Shown: one piece after another, positions 8,608 through 20,700 of the stretch
Layout of the letters: every line of letters begins with the position of its first letter
Position numbering within the stretch: position 1 is the stretch's first letter
From: Clostridiales bacterium
Lineage (GTDB): Bacteria; Bacillota; Clostridia; TANB77; CAG-508
DNA: 64,000 bases
NCBI GenBank assembly: GCA_004554705.1
Contig: SFKS01000002.1
Span: forward strand, 35,194-99,193
Direction of reading: 5' to 3'
Notes under the pieces: model-generated
The model's database searches: none
Told to the model about the DNA's origin: nothing
What the model saw: only the letters and a program-made list of their open reading frames with translations
Translations under genes and position numbers: made by a program

Positions 8608-11600
8608 ATGCAAAGACAAAAAATTACAATTTATCCATCAAAAATTGAGGATATTAATGCTAATAAAGAAATTTTAGAAATACCTAATCTTGGAAATCCT
8701 AAATGTATGAAAAGAGGATGTTGTGTTCATCCACGTGATAAAAGATATTATCATTCATGGATGAATTTGAAAGAATTAAAAACAGGTGGTTTAGCTCAGT
8801 GTGGGTATCCGGCTACTCATAATTGTAATTATAATGTTTATTATGATATTAAAGGATATAGGAATACATGTCCTATTGGTGGGTGTAATGGAACATTTCA
8901 CACCCCAGCTTTGCTTAAATTAAGTAATTTTGATTTTAAAGAAAAAGGAATACAAAAAGGAGCTACTATACATAGTATTACTGTTAATTTTGAACATCGT
9001 TGTAATGGTGTTGATGTGGGGAATGGGAGACAACATTATAATTGGGGACCAGATTTCTCCAGTATTAATATAAGCACCCCTCGTATATATTGCGCTAAAG
9101 GAAAAGATGTTTTAACACATGAATTTATTGGAAATAATCCTCCAGTAAGTAAGAAATTTAAAGGAACGGGAGCAATCTTAATTGGGGATAAACTGACCTC
9201 TGATAATTTATTAAGTGATGATTTTGGAATTTATATTAGATATGGGCCAAACCTTAGTACAAATCCGGGGATTCTTTTTTTAAAAGGACTTCAAATCATT
9301 ATTGAGTTTACGAACATTAAACCAGCTCTTATGGGAACAGATGATAAACAATCTGTATATGTAAATAATTCTAAACACTGTAGTTCAGTTTTAAAACAAA
9401 CAGTCTTTGGAGGTTTTATTAATTTTGATGGAACTATTTCTCCGAACACACCTCAAAATGGGTTAGGAAAATATATTAAAGTAGATGAAAAAACACTCCC
9501 TAATGGAGTTACAAAAATTGGGGAAACCTTAGTTAATGAATCATATAAAGAATTCTCTTTTAAGGATAATAGTGAGATAGTTGGAGAAAAGAGGATTAAT
9601 TATTATTTAGAAAATTATCCAGAGGTAACAACTTCCGTCCCATTTGATGGAAAAATTTTCCGCAAACCAAAAATCAAAATAGAAAAACAATACTTAAAAG
9701 ATGATAAAAACCTTGAATTATATAAAGAAAAAGAAGAATATATTACAGCTTATGATGGATGTTGTGATTATCTTTATATATACTTTGATTCCGTGAAAAA
9801 CACTCCAGATTTAAAACTAAATGTTATAGGGGATTCTATTGATAATAATAATATTTTAATAGATAATAATAAAACTGATTTCACTAATATGAAAAAATGG
9901 TATAATGCTGTTGCTCAACAAGATTGTGGAACACATACAGCGTGGATTCAAAGATGTTATATTGGGAAAAATAATGAGGAAATACAAGAAGATATTTCAC
10001 AGGCGATAACTGTAAATTATGAGGTTATAGGACAGCAAATTAAATTTAAAATATTTGATGAGAATAATCCAGAATTAAAATATCCCCAAAATAAAAACCC
10101 AAATGAACAATATCAAGAAATCAGTATTCAACGTATCGACAATCAACCATTAACAAACGCTATTGTTACCATTTTTGATGAAACTAACCCACAAAAAACC
10201 ATTGTTGTGGATGAATCCGGGGAAACGATTTCTTTTAAAAAACAAGAAATAAAAAAGATAAAAATAAATAAATATTACTCCGGAAAATATCACATTAGAG
10301 TAGAAGTTCAAAATCAACAAGGATGTAAACTAACTCCAACGGAAGAGCTTATTACTATTACCCCTAATCATATACAATATCATGATAAAATAACTATTAG
10401 AGGAGAAGATAGTACCAGTTTCGATTATGAGTATCTTGTAGCATGGGAAGGAGACAATATTCATACTCCTATTAATATCAAATCAACAGAAATCGGGAGA
10501 ACATTTGATGATATCCATTTATGTAGTGAAGATGCACAAACTGGTTTATCTGAAATGGGAATAGCCATATTAAAAGTGTCAAACACAACTACAGATGAAT
10601 TAAAAAATATTCGTATAGAATTAAACACATTAAAAGAAGAAGATAACGAAACTATACAAACTACTGACGAATGGGTTACAAGAAGTGGAGTTTTCTATAA
10701 TTTCTATAATAATTTTAATAGTGTTAATAATGATATTATTGATATAGTAGATGTTGAAAATTTAACCCCTGATAATGATTTAACTGGAGAGGAAAATGTA
10801 TATTTGCATATTAAAAAAATACCTCCTAAACAACAATTGCATATTAAAATTCCTTTCGTTAGCACAACTGAAAAACAGGTTTTTTTACAATATTTAATTT
10901 TTGAGGAACCTCAAACTATTTACCATCTTGATTGTCAAACTCCTCGTTTAAATGATTATATTACTTTAAGTGTTTATGATTCTATTTTAACTTCGTTAGA
11001 TATTACAGGGGATAATGATTTATTATTCATGGATAAAGATTCTTGTCCTCAAAAATGCTATAAACATAAAGATGGGGAGAAAAATCCTAATAAACCTTTT
11101 GATAATCCATATGCTCCTTTAACTTATACAATCATGAATATAGATTCAAGTAATTTTGATGATGGGGAGTTAGCTCCATTTGTTATCAAGAATAGTATTG
11201 AAATGAATGCTTATCGTATATTAGATAAAAATAAAAAGGTTATATATGAGAAAGATGATTCAGGAAATGAGATTTTCTCATCAGATAAAATTAAAGTAGA
11301 GAGAGGACGTTCCATACAAAAGAAAAGTTTGGAGAATCAACTTATAACTGCTTATGTTAATTATCCACAATTAGATGAAGAAATCATAAAAGGAAGAACA
11401 GATAAAAATGGAGAAATAACTTTTTATATAAATCTTCCAGATACTTTAGGAGAGAATTATTATACTATAGAGGAGTTATTTGATAATTTTATTCATATAG
11501 AATATGCTGGGAATTTAATATATAATTCTGCTGTTATACAAGGAAATATCACTCCAATTGACACAATATTGAAATATACTGATTTTGTTTATCAAGAACA

Positions 11601-12711
11601 AAAATATGATTACACACAAAATAATAATATAACAATTAAAAGTGGAGACACATTCAAAATAGTTGGTATTTTCGGATATGAAGATAAAGATACTATTAAA
11701 TACATATATAATCGCCCATTATATTTGTATAGGAAAATTGATGGAACATGGAGAAAAATACAAACACTAACAACAACCATGTACACAGATGAATCATATA
11801 ATTTCGAGATAACAATTAAAAACACTTCAAAGTCAGATAAAAAAATATCTGACATTATGAAAAACATTAGCCTTGTCTCTAAACAAGACACATTATACAA
11901 CCCATCTGTAATTAACTACTCTGGGGAAGAAATAACTGATGATAAAAAACAAACAGTATTAAAATATATTGACACATGGGAAAGCTATAAAGCTGGAACT
12001 GTAGCTATTATAAAAGTAAAATTAGAAGGATATGAGGAAACCATCACTAATGAAATTCTATTTAATGCTCTCATCACCAAACCCGGTGACACAGATAGCA
12101 TTACCGTCTATTACAAAATGTGTAACTTAAAAAATTATAACTGTAATATTAAAAAAGATAATTTTGACTTCATTAATAACTGTTTGGAGAACAAAGGCAT
12201 TTTCTCAACCATTTTACAAACTAATTCATATACATTAATCCCAAACCAAATTACACTCCCTGTTTATTGTGGGATTGAAAGTAATTTTGATATTATAGCA
12301 AAAATACAGTCTAAAGTAATTGAACAAAATTACATTAATGTTTTATATATTAATGTTAATAATAAAATAAAATATAATAAAGATGTTACTATAGATATCA
12401 ATTTAGGACAAGTATTGAACAATAATATGTCATATTTGGGAGATTATACATTTTTATCCATTGAAAACGATGATGGAGATTATGTCATTAATCAAGAATT
12501 ACAAGAAAATGGAAATGAAAACATAATTGTCACTTGGAAAATAGGAGATATGGAACCATACACATCATCAAAGGCTATAATAAAAATAAAAGCTGATGAT
12601 ATAGGCTTATCCGATATTAAAATAATAGGATACGATTATTTACATACAAAAGACTCTACAGAGGAAATCATAGAAGTAGGCAAATCTCCATGTCCGAAAG
12701 ACTGTGGATAA
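8608..12711 (+). CDS. Giant cysteine-rich tail fibre/adhesin-like protein
   Basis: A 1367-residue protein. The N-terminal 100 residues hold about ten cysteines, including CMKRGCC and CPIGGC, suggesting a disulphide- or metal-stabilised domain. The rest is a string of beta-sandwich-like modules resembling adhesin/Ig-like repeats of methanogen surface proteins. Short CPxxC motifs recur: CPQKC near residue 815 and CPKDC at the very C-terminus. No signal peptide is seen, which favours a virion protein over a secreted adhesin. The start has the site aagaggttt. Receptor binding is a reasonable inference. Confidence 0.55.
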   Translation: MQRQKITIYPSKIEDINANKEILEIPNLGNPKCMKRGCCVHPRDKRYYHSWMNLKELKTGGLAQCGYPATHNCNYNVYYDIKGYRNTCPIGGCNGTFHTPALLKLSNFDFKEKGIQKGATIHSITVNFEHRCNGVDVGNGRQHYNWGPDFSSINISTPRIYCAKGKDVLTHEFIGNNPPVSKKFKGTGAILIGDKLTSDNLLSDDFGIYIRYGPNLSTNPGILFLKGLQIIIEFTNIKPALMGTDDKQSVYVNNSKHCSSVLKQTVFGGFINFDGTISPNTPQNGLGKYIKVDEKTLPNGVTKIGETLVNESYKEFSFKDNSEIVGEKRINYYLENYPEVTTSVPFDGKIFRKPKIKIEKQYLKDDKNLELYKEKEEYITAYDGCCDYLYIYFDSVKNTPDLKLNVIGDSIDNNNILIDNNKTDFTNMKKWYNAVAQQDCGTHTAWIQRCYIGKNNEEIQEDISQAITVNYEVIGQQIKFKIFDENNPELKYPQNKNPNEQYQEISIQRIDNQPLTNAIVTIFDETNPQKTIVVDESGETISFKKQEIKKIKINKYYSGKYHIRVEVQNQQGCKLTPTEELITITPNHIQYHDKITIRGEDSTSFDYEYLVAWEGDNIHTPINIKSTEIGRTFDDIHLCSEDAQTGLSEMGIAILKVSNTTTDELKNIRIELNTLKEEDNETIQTTDEWVTRSGVFYNFYNNFNSVNNDIIDIVDVENLTPDNDLTGEENVYLHIKKIPPKQQLHIKIPFVSTTEKQVFLQYLIFEEPQTIYHLDCQTPRLNDYITLSVYDSILTSLDITGDNDLLFMDKDSCPQKCYKHKDGEKNPNKPFDNPYAPLTYTIMNIDSSNFDDGELAPFVIKNSIEMNAYRILDKNKKVIYEKDDSGNEIFSSDKIKVERGRSIQKKSLENQLITAYVNYPQLDEEIIKGRTDKNGEITFYINLPDTLGENYYTIEELFDNFIHIEYAGNLIYNSAVIQGNITPIDTILKYTDFVYQEQKYDYTQNNNITIKSGDTFKIVGIFGYEDKDTIKYIYNRPLYLYRKIDGTWRKIQTLTTTMYTDESYNFEITIKNTSKSDKKISDIMKNISLVSKQDTLYNPSVINYSGEEITDDKKQTVLKYIDTWESYKAGTVAIIKVKLEGYEETITNEILFNALITKPGDTDSITVYYKMCNLKNYNCNIKKDNFDFINNCLENKGIFSTILQTNSYTLIPNQITLPVYCGIESNFDIIAKIQSKVIEQNYINVLYINVNNKIKYNKDVTIDINLGQVLNNNMSYLGDYTFLSIENDDGDYVINQELQENGNENIIVTWKIGDMEPYTSSKAIIKIKADDIGLSDIKIIGYDYLHTKDSTEEIIEVGKSPCPKDCG

Positions 12712-12746
12712 AAATATCCACCTATTTCTTCATTTTCTAAAGGAAA

Positions 12747-12779
12747 GAATATTTAAAAGAATATCCGTCGAATATTTAA
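12747..12779 (+). promoter_or_regulatory. Paired GAATATTTAA elements before the second giant fibre gene
   Basis: The 85-nt gap between the two giant fibre genes contains two copies of GAATATTTAA, 23 nt apart, resembling archaeal TATA elements. A ribosome site (gtgaggta) follows about 10 nt later. An internal late promoter is plausible; the start site is not visible. Confidence 0.35.
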
Positions 12780-12796
12780 TCAGTGAGGTAACATGA

Positions 12797-15700
12797 ATGG
12801 CTTATTTTAAAACAGTAGACTTGTATTCGGAAATTATTAACCAGAAAAAACAATTCATCTTCGAGGTTGAACAATCCCAAGATTCTATACTTCCTAATCA
12901 ATTGTACAAATATCAAATTTATTGTAAAAACATTAGTGGAACTTTAATAAAAGATGTTAAAATTCAAATTGCAAATCCAAATTCTATAATCATCGATGAA
13001 CCAGATTTAATCCCATATATAGAAATCGGAGATATGGAAGACGGGGAATCAAAATTATTATTTGTATCCAGTAGGTGTACTACAATAGGACAACACTCTG
13101 TACACTTTATATGTTATGGACATACTACTGGAATGTTTTACAAAACATTAACAATAAACTGTTCATATGAAAAATATGTTCCCGAATTAGAACATAAAAT
13201 CCACATCTATAACTTTTCTCCATATGAAGATACATATAGATTAGAGAGTAAAAATTATAGTAATAAGGTTACTCAACTACTTAAAAAACAAAAATTACCA
13301 TATAAAGCAGGAAAACAACCATTCAATATATCCTCTAACATAGATGAGGGACAATCTTTTTTAAATCAATTATCTGAATGCAAAAACACTAACGAACACG
13401 CATACCAATATTTAAGTCGAGAAAATTACACAATAAACTTATTAGAAGAATATGTTGGAGAAAACCTTTTTGAATTACTACAAGAAATCAACGAACATTC
13501 ACAATATGTTAATTTCGAACCATTAAGAACTGGGACAAACGAACTCAAAAACGAATTCAAGGAATTTGAATCTAATGGATTTATTAACAAATTTGGTTTA
13601 TTAAATTCAGAAATCTTCCACCATATGGGAGTTATTCCCACCTATACATATATGTCTGATTATTTATTCAGATGGGCTCCGTCTAATGAAAACCAGTTAT
13701 TAAACTTATATCCACCGATTAAAGCAATGAACTGGAATACTAAGGCTTGGGCTGGACATATTTTTGAGGTTTTAGAGCATAGTTATGATGAAAAAACTGG
13801 AACCGAGAAAACTAAATTATTGTATACTTTTAAAAATAGGCAAGACGCAGAAACATATGTGAAAAGGACAAAAGAGTATAATGCCTTGGAAAATATTGAT
13901 AAGTATACATATGAGATAAAAGAAAGGTTCTGGGATACTGGAGTATTCTTTATTAATATTCCATTGAAAGATATTCCGAGTAATTTTTTTATTATAGATA
14001 ATTCGGAAATTAATGCTCTTATACAGAAAGCAAAACCATATGGAGCTAAATTTTTAATCAGGTATATTGTGGATACAACTTTTGACCATAATTTAGATTT
14101 TTATTTACATAAAACATATAAACCGTATATTCCTATTGATTTAGGAGATTATGATAAAATAACTTACTTTATACAAAGTTTAAAATACCATGAAATAGAG
14201 GAAACAAATGAATGTGGAGATATATTAAAAAGTATTAGATTAGTTCCAAGTGGTTTAAGTGCCTATAATGGTTGTAATTTTAATTACAATCTTGATTTTT
14301 ACTCATCATCACCACACCCAACCATTAAAGATGTTTCAGAAAACAATAACTCCATAGATTTAGATATTACCCCAGAATATCTTTTATCTTACCAAAAACA
14401 ACCAAAATCATTAAGTAGAATTAAAGATATAGAAAAATTACTATTCGATTATGATTTCTCAAATATTTCTTTTAAAGAAACAATCAACTTTGAAGATATT
14501 AGAAAAATCAGTAACGAAGAAGCCGAAGTTACAAACACTGGGCATAAACTATGGATTGATAGTTTAAAGGAAAAAAATAATAACCATCATAAAACATTCA
14601 ATATTGAAACAACACAAGATGGAGTAAGACTAATAGAAGAAGGGAAAGATTTTGACCTTTTCAGAGTTTTAATCCCAGAATTATTAAGAGAAACACCAAA
14701 TTTAGAATTTGGAATCTCATTAAAAGATAATACCGGAAAATTACATGGTTTAAGTGTTGAATATGATACACATGTAGGAAAATATTATATAAAGTATGTA
14801 ACCTCATATAATGATAATTATATATTACAAAAAGATGGATATACAAATCTAAAAAGTATAGGAACAAAAATCCTAAAACATGATGATTTAAACTTATTAA
14901 ACACTATTGTAATGTATTTCGAGAAGGACGATAATTCTGGAGATGATTTTGTTTTTGATTACTTTAATCATATTGTTATTCCATCTCCATCAGAAATTAG
15001 TGCTTTTGTTAGAAACGCTACTAATAAGACTTATATTCTTAATTGGGACCGTATTATCCAATATACTTCTCCATTGAACAATTTGATAACATTTAACACT
15101 CCACAATTTTTTGAAGCTAATACATATAATGAATATATAAATTTATCCAAAAAAGATACAAATTGGGTTAATTTATACAGAATGGATTCAAAAGAAAATA
15201 GTTATAGTTATATTAAAAATACTGAAAATGATATATTAGGTGTTGATGATATTACTGTGCATTTCGAAAACTTAAATATTCCCGAATCAGCTATAATAGA
15301 AAAAATGTATCTAAAATCAATTATAGAACCTAACACTTTAAAAGAGATTCATTGTTCTTATGGAGTCCAAAATAATTATGTTGTAAATGAAGCTCAAAAA
15401 AATATAAAAGTTTTTGAACCCAACAAAATTGATGGTTTCCATCAAAATGAAGAAGATTCTGATAGTATTTTGTTTAAATTAGATGAAGCAACACTTAATG
15501 AAAATACTAAATTGATTGAGTTTTGGAATAAAAAATCTATCGAAAATATTATGTTTAATGATGCATTGGACTTATCATTAGATTATCTTGATAATTATGA
15601 TGATTATTTAGAAATTCGTAAACCATATTGGGTTCAGTTATCTGATTTTTCAAATATAGCTTATGATTTTAATTCATTTAAATCATTCTCTTTTATAATA

Positions 15701-16849
15701 GAGGGGTATAATTCTGGGTCTCCTTTAGATATGATTGTGCAATGTGCTGATTATGTTGATTTAGCTGATTCTTTAACGGTTAAAATTGAATCTGGGTATT
15801 TCAAGAAAAAAATCCAATTACCATATAAGAATAGGTTCCGTTTAGATGAAGTAAAAGTAAGATTTAGGTTTGATGGTAACAATAATCCTGTCTATATTTT
15901 TGATAATTATATAGAGGTTGATTTTTCTAAAAAACAAGATGGAGAAATTATATATACTGAATCTGACATAATTAACAGTGAGGATAAAAAACTTTTAAAT
16001 ATTAATATTTTGAATTCTCAGGAAAAAGCTTATATGTTTAATAATGGTTTGACTGTTAACTTAAGTTTTGATGATTTAAGTCCGGGAGAATTTTATAGGA
16101 TTTATTCTGTAGAATTGGTTGTTTTATATAGAAACACTGATAGTAATATTCTTGTAAATAATGCTTTTATGGGAACCAATAGTGAGTATACTAGTTTAAT
16201 TGGAGATAAAAAAGACGCTTATCTTTCTGGGTCTTTTTATGATGATGTTACAACAATGTCTCAATTAAAAAGTGATATGAATGCTGGTGACGATGGTTTT
16301 GTTTTAGAGGATAAAATTTATCAGTCTTTTACTGCTCGTAGTTCTAATATTAGTAGTATTACTGTTTACCCTAATGGTTTTAGGGGAAATCCAAATAGTC
16401 TGATTAAAATTGGAATATATGAAAATCATGGGACAACTCCGGGACAATTAATTAAAGAAATTTATGCTAATGGTTGGAATAAATCTAATGCTCAATTTAA
16501 AGATTTAGATGAGATTAAATATAATATTAATGTTGATAATTTAATTTCTGGACAAATTTATTGGTTTAAAATGGAAGTTGTTAACCCAACAAAGAATAAT
16601 TATTATCTCCTTAAATATACCGATAAAAGCATAAAAGGGTTTAAATTATTATATGAGGAAAATAAAAATCTTAAAAATGCTTTTAGTAGTTTAAGCTTTA
16701 AAATTAATAGTTCAAATATTAAAAAAAGTTTTAATAATCTTCCAGCTATACAGAGTTATTTCCCTAACCCTTTTATCCAAATTGGATTACATAGGGGAGT
16801 GGGAGAATGTGAAAAGCTGAAAATCGTTAAAGGCAGAGGAGTTAAATAA
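12797..16849 (+). CDS. Second giant fibre/adhesin-like protein
   Basis: A 1350-residue protein. The N-terminal 125 residues look like a DUF11-type beta-sandwich (YKYQIYCKNISGTLIKDVKI), a fold common in archaeal surface proteins. The middle region is Tyr/Asp-rich and includes a stretch with WNTKAWAGHIFEVLEH (about 315-330). The C-terminal third contains carbohydrate-binding-like beta modules. It has no membrane anchor or signal peptide. It is probably a tail appendage acting with the preceding giant protein. The stop overlaps the next small gene's ATG (TAATG). Confidence 0.5.
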   Translation: MAYFKTVDLYSEIINQKKQFIFEVEQSQDSILPNQLYKYQIYCKNISGTLIKDVKIQIANPNSIIIDEPDLIPYIEIGDMEDGESKLLFVSSRCTTIGQHSVHFICYGHTTGMFYKTLTINCSYEKYVPELEHKIHIYNFSPYEDTYRLESKNYSNKVTQLLKKQKLPYKAGKQPFNISSNIDEGQSFLNQLSECKNTNEHAYQYLSRENYTINLLEEYVGENLFELLQEINEHSQYVNFEPLRTGTNELKNEFKEFESNGFINKFGLLNSEIFHHMGVIPTYTYMSDYLFRWAPSNENQLLNLYPPIKAMNWNTKAWAGHIFEVLEHSYDEKTGTEKTKLLYTFKNRQDAETYVKRTKEYNALENIDKYTYEIKERFWDTGVFFINIPLKDIPSNFFIIDNSEINALIQKAKPYGAKFLIRYIVDTTFDHNLDFYLHKTYKPYIPIDLGDYDKITYFIQSLKYHEIEETNECGDILKSIRLVPSGLSAYNGCNFNYNLDFYSSSPHPTIKDVSENNNSIDLDITPEYLLSYQKQPKSLSRIKDIEKLLFDYDFSNISFKETINFEDIRKISNEEAEVTNTGHKLWIDSLKEKNNNHHKTFNIETTQDGVRLIEEGKDFDLFRVLIPELLRETPNLEFGISLKDNTGKLHGLSVEYDTHVGKYYIKYVTSYNDNYILQKDGYTNLKSIGTKILKHDDLNLLNTIVMYFEKDDNSGDDFVFDYFNHIVIPSPSEISAFVRNATNKTYILNWDRIIQYTSPLNNLITFNTPQFFEANTYNEYINLSKKDTNWVNLYRMDSKENSYSYIKNTENDILGVDDITVHFENLNIPESAIIEKMYLKSIIEPNTLKEIHCSYGVQNNYVVNEAQKNIKVFEPNKIDGFHQNEEDSDSILFKLDEATLNENTKLIEFWNKKSIENIMFNDALDLSLDYLDNYDDYLEIRKPYWVQLSDFSNIAYDFNSFKSFSFIIEGYNSGSPLDMIVQCADYVDLADSLTVKIESGYFKKKIQLPYKNRFRLDEVKVRFRFDGNNNPVYIFDNYIEVDFSKKQDGEIIYTESDIINSEDKKLLNINILNSQEKAYMFNNGLTVNLSFDDLSPGEFYRIYSVELVVLYRNTDSNILVNNAFMGTNSEYTSLIGDKKDAYLSGSFYDDVTTMSQLKSDMNAGDDGFVLEDKIYQSFTARSSNISSITVYPNGFRGNPNSLIKIGIYENHGTTPGQLIKEIYANGWNKSNAQFKDLDEIKYNINVDNLISGQIYWFKMEVVNPTKNNYYLLKYTDKSIKGFKLLYEENKNLKNAFSSLSFKINSSNIKKSFNNLPAIQSYFPNPFIQIGLHRGVGECEKLKIVKGRGVK

Positions 16850-16965
16850 TGATACTTAATGTTGATTTAGATAATGAAATGACTGTGAAATTAATTAAAA
16901 AAGATAAAAATGGAAACATTATACAAGAAACAAATAAAGAGGCTGATTTAGATGGTAGTGAGTAG
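16849..16965 (+). CDS. 38-residue protein coupled to the fibre gene
   Basis: A tiny gene (MILNVDLDNEMTVKLI..) whose ATG overlaps the previous TAA, with a good site (gcagaggag) just upstream. The composition matches its neighbours. It overlaps the next gene by 14 nt. Function unknown; perhaps a small fibre or baseplate accessory. Confidence 0.5.
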   Translation: MILNVDLDNEMTVKLIKKDKNGNIIQETNKEADLDGSE

Positions 16966-17380
16966 TGACCAAATCGTATATATGAATGGGAAAGAAAAAG
17001 GTTTACAAAAACTTTTTTCTCAAGAAAACTTTGGATATTTAGCAATCGGATACAGTGACGACCCTGCTTTTAGTAACGACGACAACAATAATGGTTTTAA
17101 TGAAATCAAATTAGCAGACGAGCCAACATACACACGTGTTCCTTTACAATTACAAGGAAACACTATTAAAGATAATGATACTGGAAAAGTTAGTGTAAAA
17201 TTTACTGCTGATTTAGATATTGATAATATTCAATACGGAAGCCAAATTAACCAATTAGCTATTGTTGACAGTTCTGACAGTACAGACCCAAACACTGTAC
17301 ATTATGCAGCTGCCGTATTCCCAAAGTTTACTAAAAATTCTGATATAGCGATAACTTTCCTTATTGAAATGAAAATATAA
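16952..17380 (+). CDS. Probable virion protein, beta-rich
   Basis: A 142-residue protein with an internal ribosome site (aaagaggctg) inside the preceding small gene. It has alternating beta-strand character and a motif near residue 55-65 (EPTYTRVPLQL). Short proteins of this kind near fibre genes often act as fibre tips or adaptors. No family is certain. A 9-nt gap separates it from the next gene. Confidence 0.5.
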   Translation: MVVSSDQIVYMNGKEKGLQKLFSQENFGYLAIGYSDDPAFSNDDNNNGFNEIKLADEPTYTRVPLQLQGNTIKDNDTGKVSVKFTADLDIDNIQYGSQINQLAIVDSSDSTDPNTVHYAAAVFPKFTKNSDIAITFLIEMKI

Positions 17381-17389
17381 AAAGGTGGT

Positions 17390-17737
17390 TTGTTTTTTAT
17401 GGGAATACATATTGAAGCACAACATGAGGCAGAATATAATCAAATTAAAGCTAGAGAGAAACAACAAGAAAGCATCAATAAATTAAATGATATTATCCCA
17501 GTAGTTAGCGAAACACAAGATATATTGAATAATGTGGATTTAGAACAAGTATCTGCTGATAATAATATTATCAAAGATGTAGTGGTTCGTAATTTAGAAG
17601 AACAAACCGATATTGATGAGATTAAAGATGCAGTTGATTCTTTGACAAAAAAAATTAATACTCTTACAAAAAAAATGAATACATTGTTAAAAACTGTTAA
17701 TGATATACATGAAAAGATAAATGATGGTGATAAATAA
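17390..17737 (+). CDS. Coiled-coil virion protein
   Basis: A 115-residue, highly helical protein. Residues about 75-112 are a clear heptad coiled coil (VDSLTKKINTLTKKMNTLL). The gene lies in the tail-appendage cluster and its TAATG junction couples it to the next large gene. An assembly or connector role is likely; no family assigned. Confidence 0.5.
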   Translation: MFFMGIHIEAQHEAEYNQIKAREKQQESINKLNDIIPVVSETQDILNNVDLEQVSADNNIIKDVVVRNLEEQTDIDEIKDAVDSLTKKINTLTKKMNTLLKTVNDIHEKINDGDK

Positions 17738-20700
17738 TGCCTTCTTATTATAATAGGGTTATTGGGCGTTTAAGACCCGGAGCAATAGCTGATGCTGATG
17801 ATATTAATATGATACAGACTAATGTGTCTGATGCTCTAAGGGCTGTTATCAATGACCATCATCAAAACGATGCATTCATTTTAGGAGAAGATAAAAATGC
17901 TTTTTTATTATCTCCTGCCCCTAAACGTTCTGGACGTTATATCGACACTATGAATTTAGTTGATAAAGATAGAGAAAAATGGTTATCCATTAGAAGATAT
18001 GGATACCGTCAAAAAATTAAAAAAAGTAAAACTTCCTTATATAGTATTATAGCTAAATTTAGAAATACAAGTAAAAAACCAGTTACTGTTTGGTGTGAGT
18101 TAAGAGATGATACTGATTTTTTATTGAAAAGAACTAGTTTTGAGTTACCAGCAAATACTTTAGCAAGTGAATTTGAAATTGTTTTTGATGAAACTTTTTG
18201 TAGTACTGCTCCGGGATTATCACATAAAGAGATTGAACCTTTCGATACAAAATATATGGCTCCACCTAAAAATCAAGAATCATTTGATGATGGAGTAGAC
18301 CATACTAATGAAATGAATGTGAATAATTTTACTGTCGGTGCCAGTGAACTATATTTCGTTATTAAACCATTAAATATTAATCAATACGATGTTTCTGTCA
18401 ATGGAGATGAGGATGAAATCATTAATGATGATACTTTTGCTGTATTGGCTGATAGAGACGGGAATTATGGTAAACTATTAGAGCAAACTGGGAACGATGG
18501 TTTGTATTATGATGAAACAGCATATGATTTGCACTTTAGAGATGTTTACGCTAATAGCTCAACTTATCTTTGTGAAATGGGGGAAGCTGTGATTGATGGG
18601 CAAAAAGTAAAATGTATGGATACTCATATTAGTATTGATGGGGCAAGTGAGTTTGGAAATGTTAAAACATATGTTTATATGGATGTTGATGGGCATTTAA
18701 AGGCAATTAATTCTAAAGCTTATATGGAGGATAATGAAGCTGATTTAACAGTACCTCTGCCCGGTGGTATGCTTCTTATTGGTATTATCACTACTTATTT
18801 AAATGATAATAAAGCTCCAACCATTAATCAAGATGATACATCTTTACATGTTAGAATGCGTAGCCATCATGAAAGATTAAGAAGATTAGAGAAAGAATTA
18901 TCTTATACTAAAGATATAGCGTTCCCTCCTCGTTTAAAATATACATTAACTGGTGAGGATATTGTTGATAGTACTCCAGAGAAAGGTTATAATAGTTTAA
19001 ATATTGAAACTAATATGCCGGATAATACTAATGGTACTAAAAATGCTAATGAAATTGAAGGAAGTAAGTTTTATTTAACTACTGATTCTCAAGGAAATTT
19101 CGTTATTAGAACATCTAGTGCAGAAGTAATCACAATTCCCGTAACTTTACTTGGAGAGAAATCTGTTAGTGTAGATACCACAGACAAAGATGAAAAGAAA
19201 ACAGATGAAAAGAAAACAGATGAAAAAGAAAAGAAAACTGAAACTGTAGTATCTCAAGAGAATATTCTCACAAAAGAGGAATTAAAAGGAGAGGAAGCTG
19301 TAAAACATATTACAGAAAATGTTAATATGGAGGTTGATGGAGAAAAAGGAATAGTTAAATTAAAAAATAATAATAATGCTTCTGGAGTAGGTATGACAGA
19401 TGAAGAAGCTAAAGCTACTACTTTCAATCCATGGGATGATGATGCCTCAAATAGACCGAAAAATAAAGATATTACTCCTACAGAGAGAGAATATTCTGTT
19501 ACAAAAGGGAAAAATGGAAAAAATGATTGGTCGAGTGAATTCCCAGCAATGACCTTCTATACTGATACAGATTATAAATTAGATGGAATACATATTCCTA
19601 TAACTAAATTTAAAAATTGTGATTCAATAAAATTTGTAATTTGGAAAAGACAAGGACCAAACAATAAAACAAACACCGTATGGTTAGAGAAAAAAGTCTA
19701 CACCAGTAAAGACTTTTCACTAGAAAATGCTAAAGAAAAAGATGGATATCAAATCATGGAAGATGGGTTCACCATTAAAATCGAAGATGGTTTAAACTTA
19801 CCTAAAGGACAATATGTAATAGTATGTATACATACTCCGAAAGAAGGTACTGGGTCATGTTATGTGGAAACATATAAACCGGATAATCCTAAAGATTTCT
19901 GTATCAGATATTATGGTGCAGGAGATGCATCTCACTTTTTATTAAAAGAAAGATATTTAGAAATTTGGTATAATAGTGCTACTTTTACTGGAACAGAGAA
20001 AAAATACAGTAAAGAAGGACATATTATTAGTGGAACAGTCACATATGAAAACAAAGAACCAATTACTAAAATTTTAGCTACAGGAAACATTCAGGTTCCA
20101 GAAAAATGTGAATATCATTTATATGCAGATACTGGAGGAGGTTGGCAAGAATTAAAACTTGATAAATCTACCGCTATTACTGGTGGAGGAATCTCATTCA
20201 GATGGAAACTTGAGTTTAAAGGAGATTCAGACACTCCAGTCTTATCTTATAGTGATGAAAAGAAATATGCCCTTAATTTCACATTAACCAGAAAACAGTC
20301 TAATGTTGGTGCAGGATATTCTGATGAAAATGTTTGTGTTACTAGTAAAACTATTAATGGTAATACTATACTCAAAGAATATATGGGTAATCCTAATTTA
20401 AAGACTGATAAATTTAGTAATTGGGAGTTTGCTCGTATTTGGGCTACCGATAACCCATCTAATAAAATGATTGTTGATATAGCTGGGTCTGATACACAAG
20501 CTTATATTAAAAACGATACTATCGTAACAGATAAATACACAATTCCATCTCAAGAATCAACTTTCGATATATTCTCTTTATATTATTGTGATTTAACATT
20601 AGATGATTTTTCAAAAACAAGTGTAGATTATAGTCATTATGATGCTACTACAGAATATGATGAGCATAATTTACGTTTAAAACTTGATTATGATTATTCA

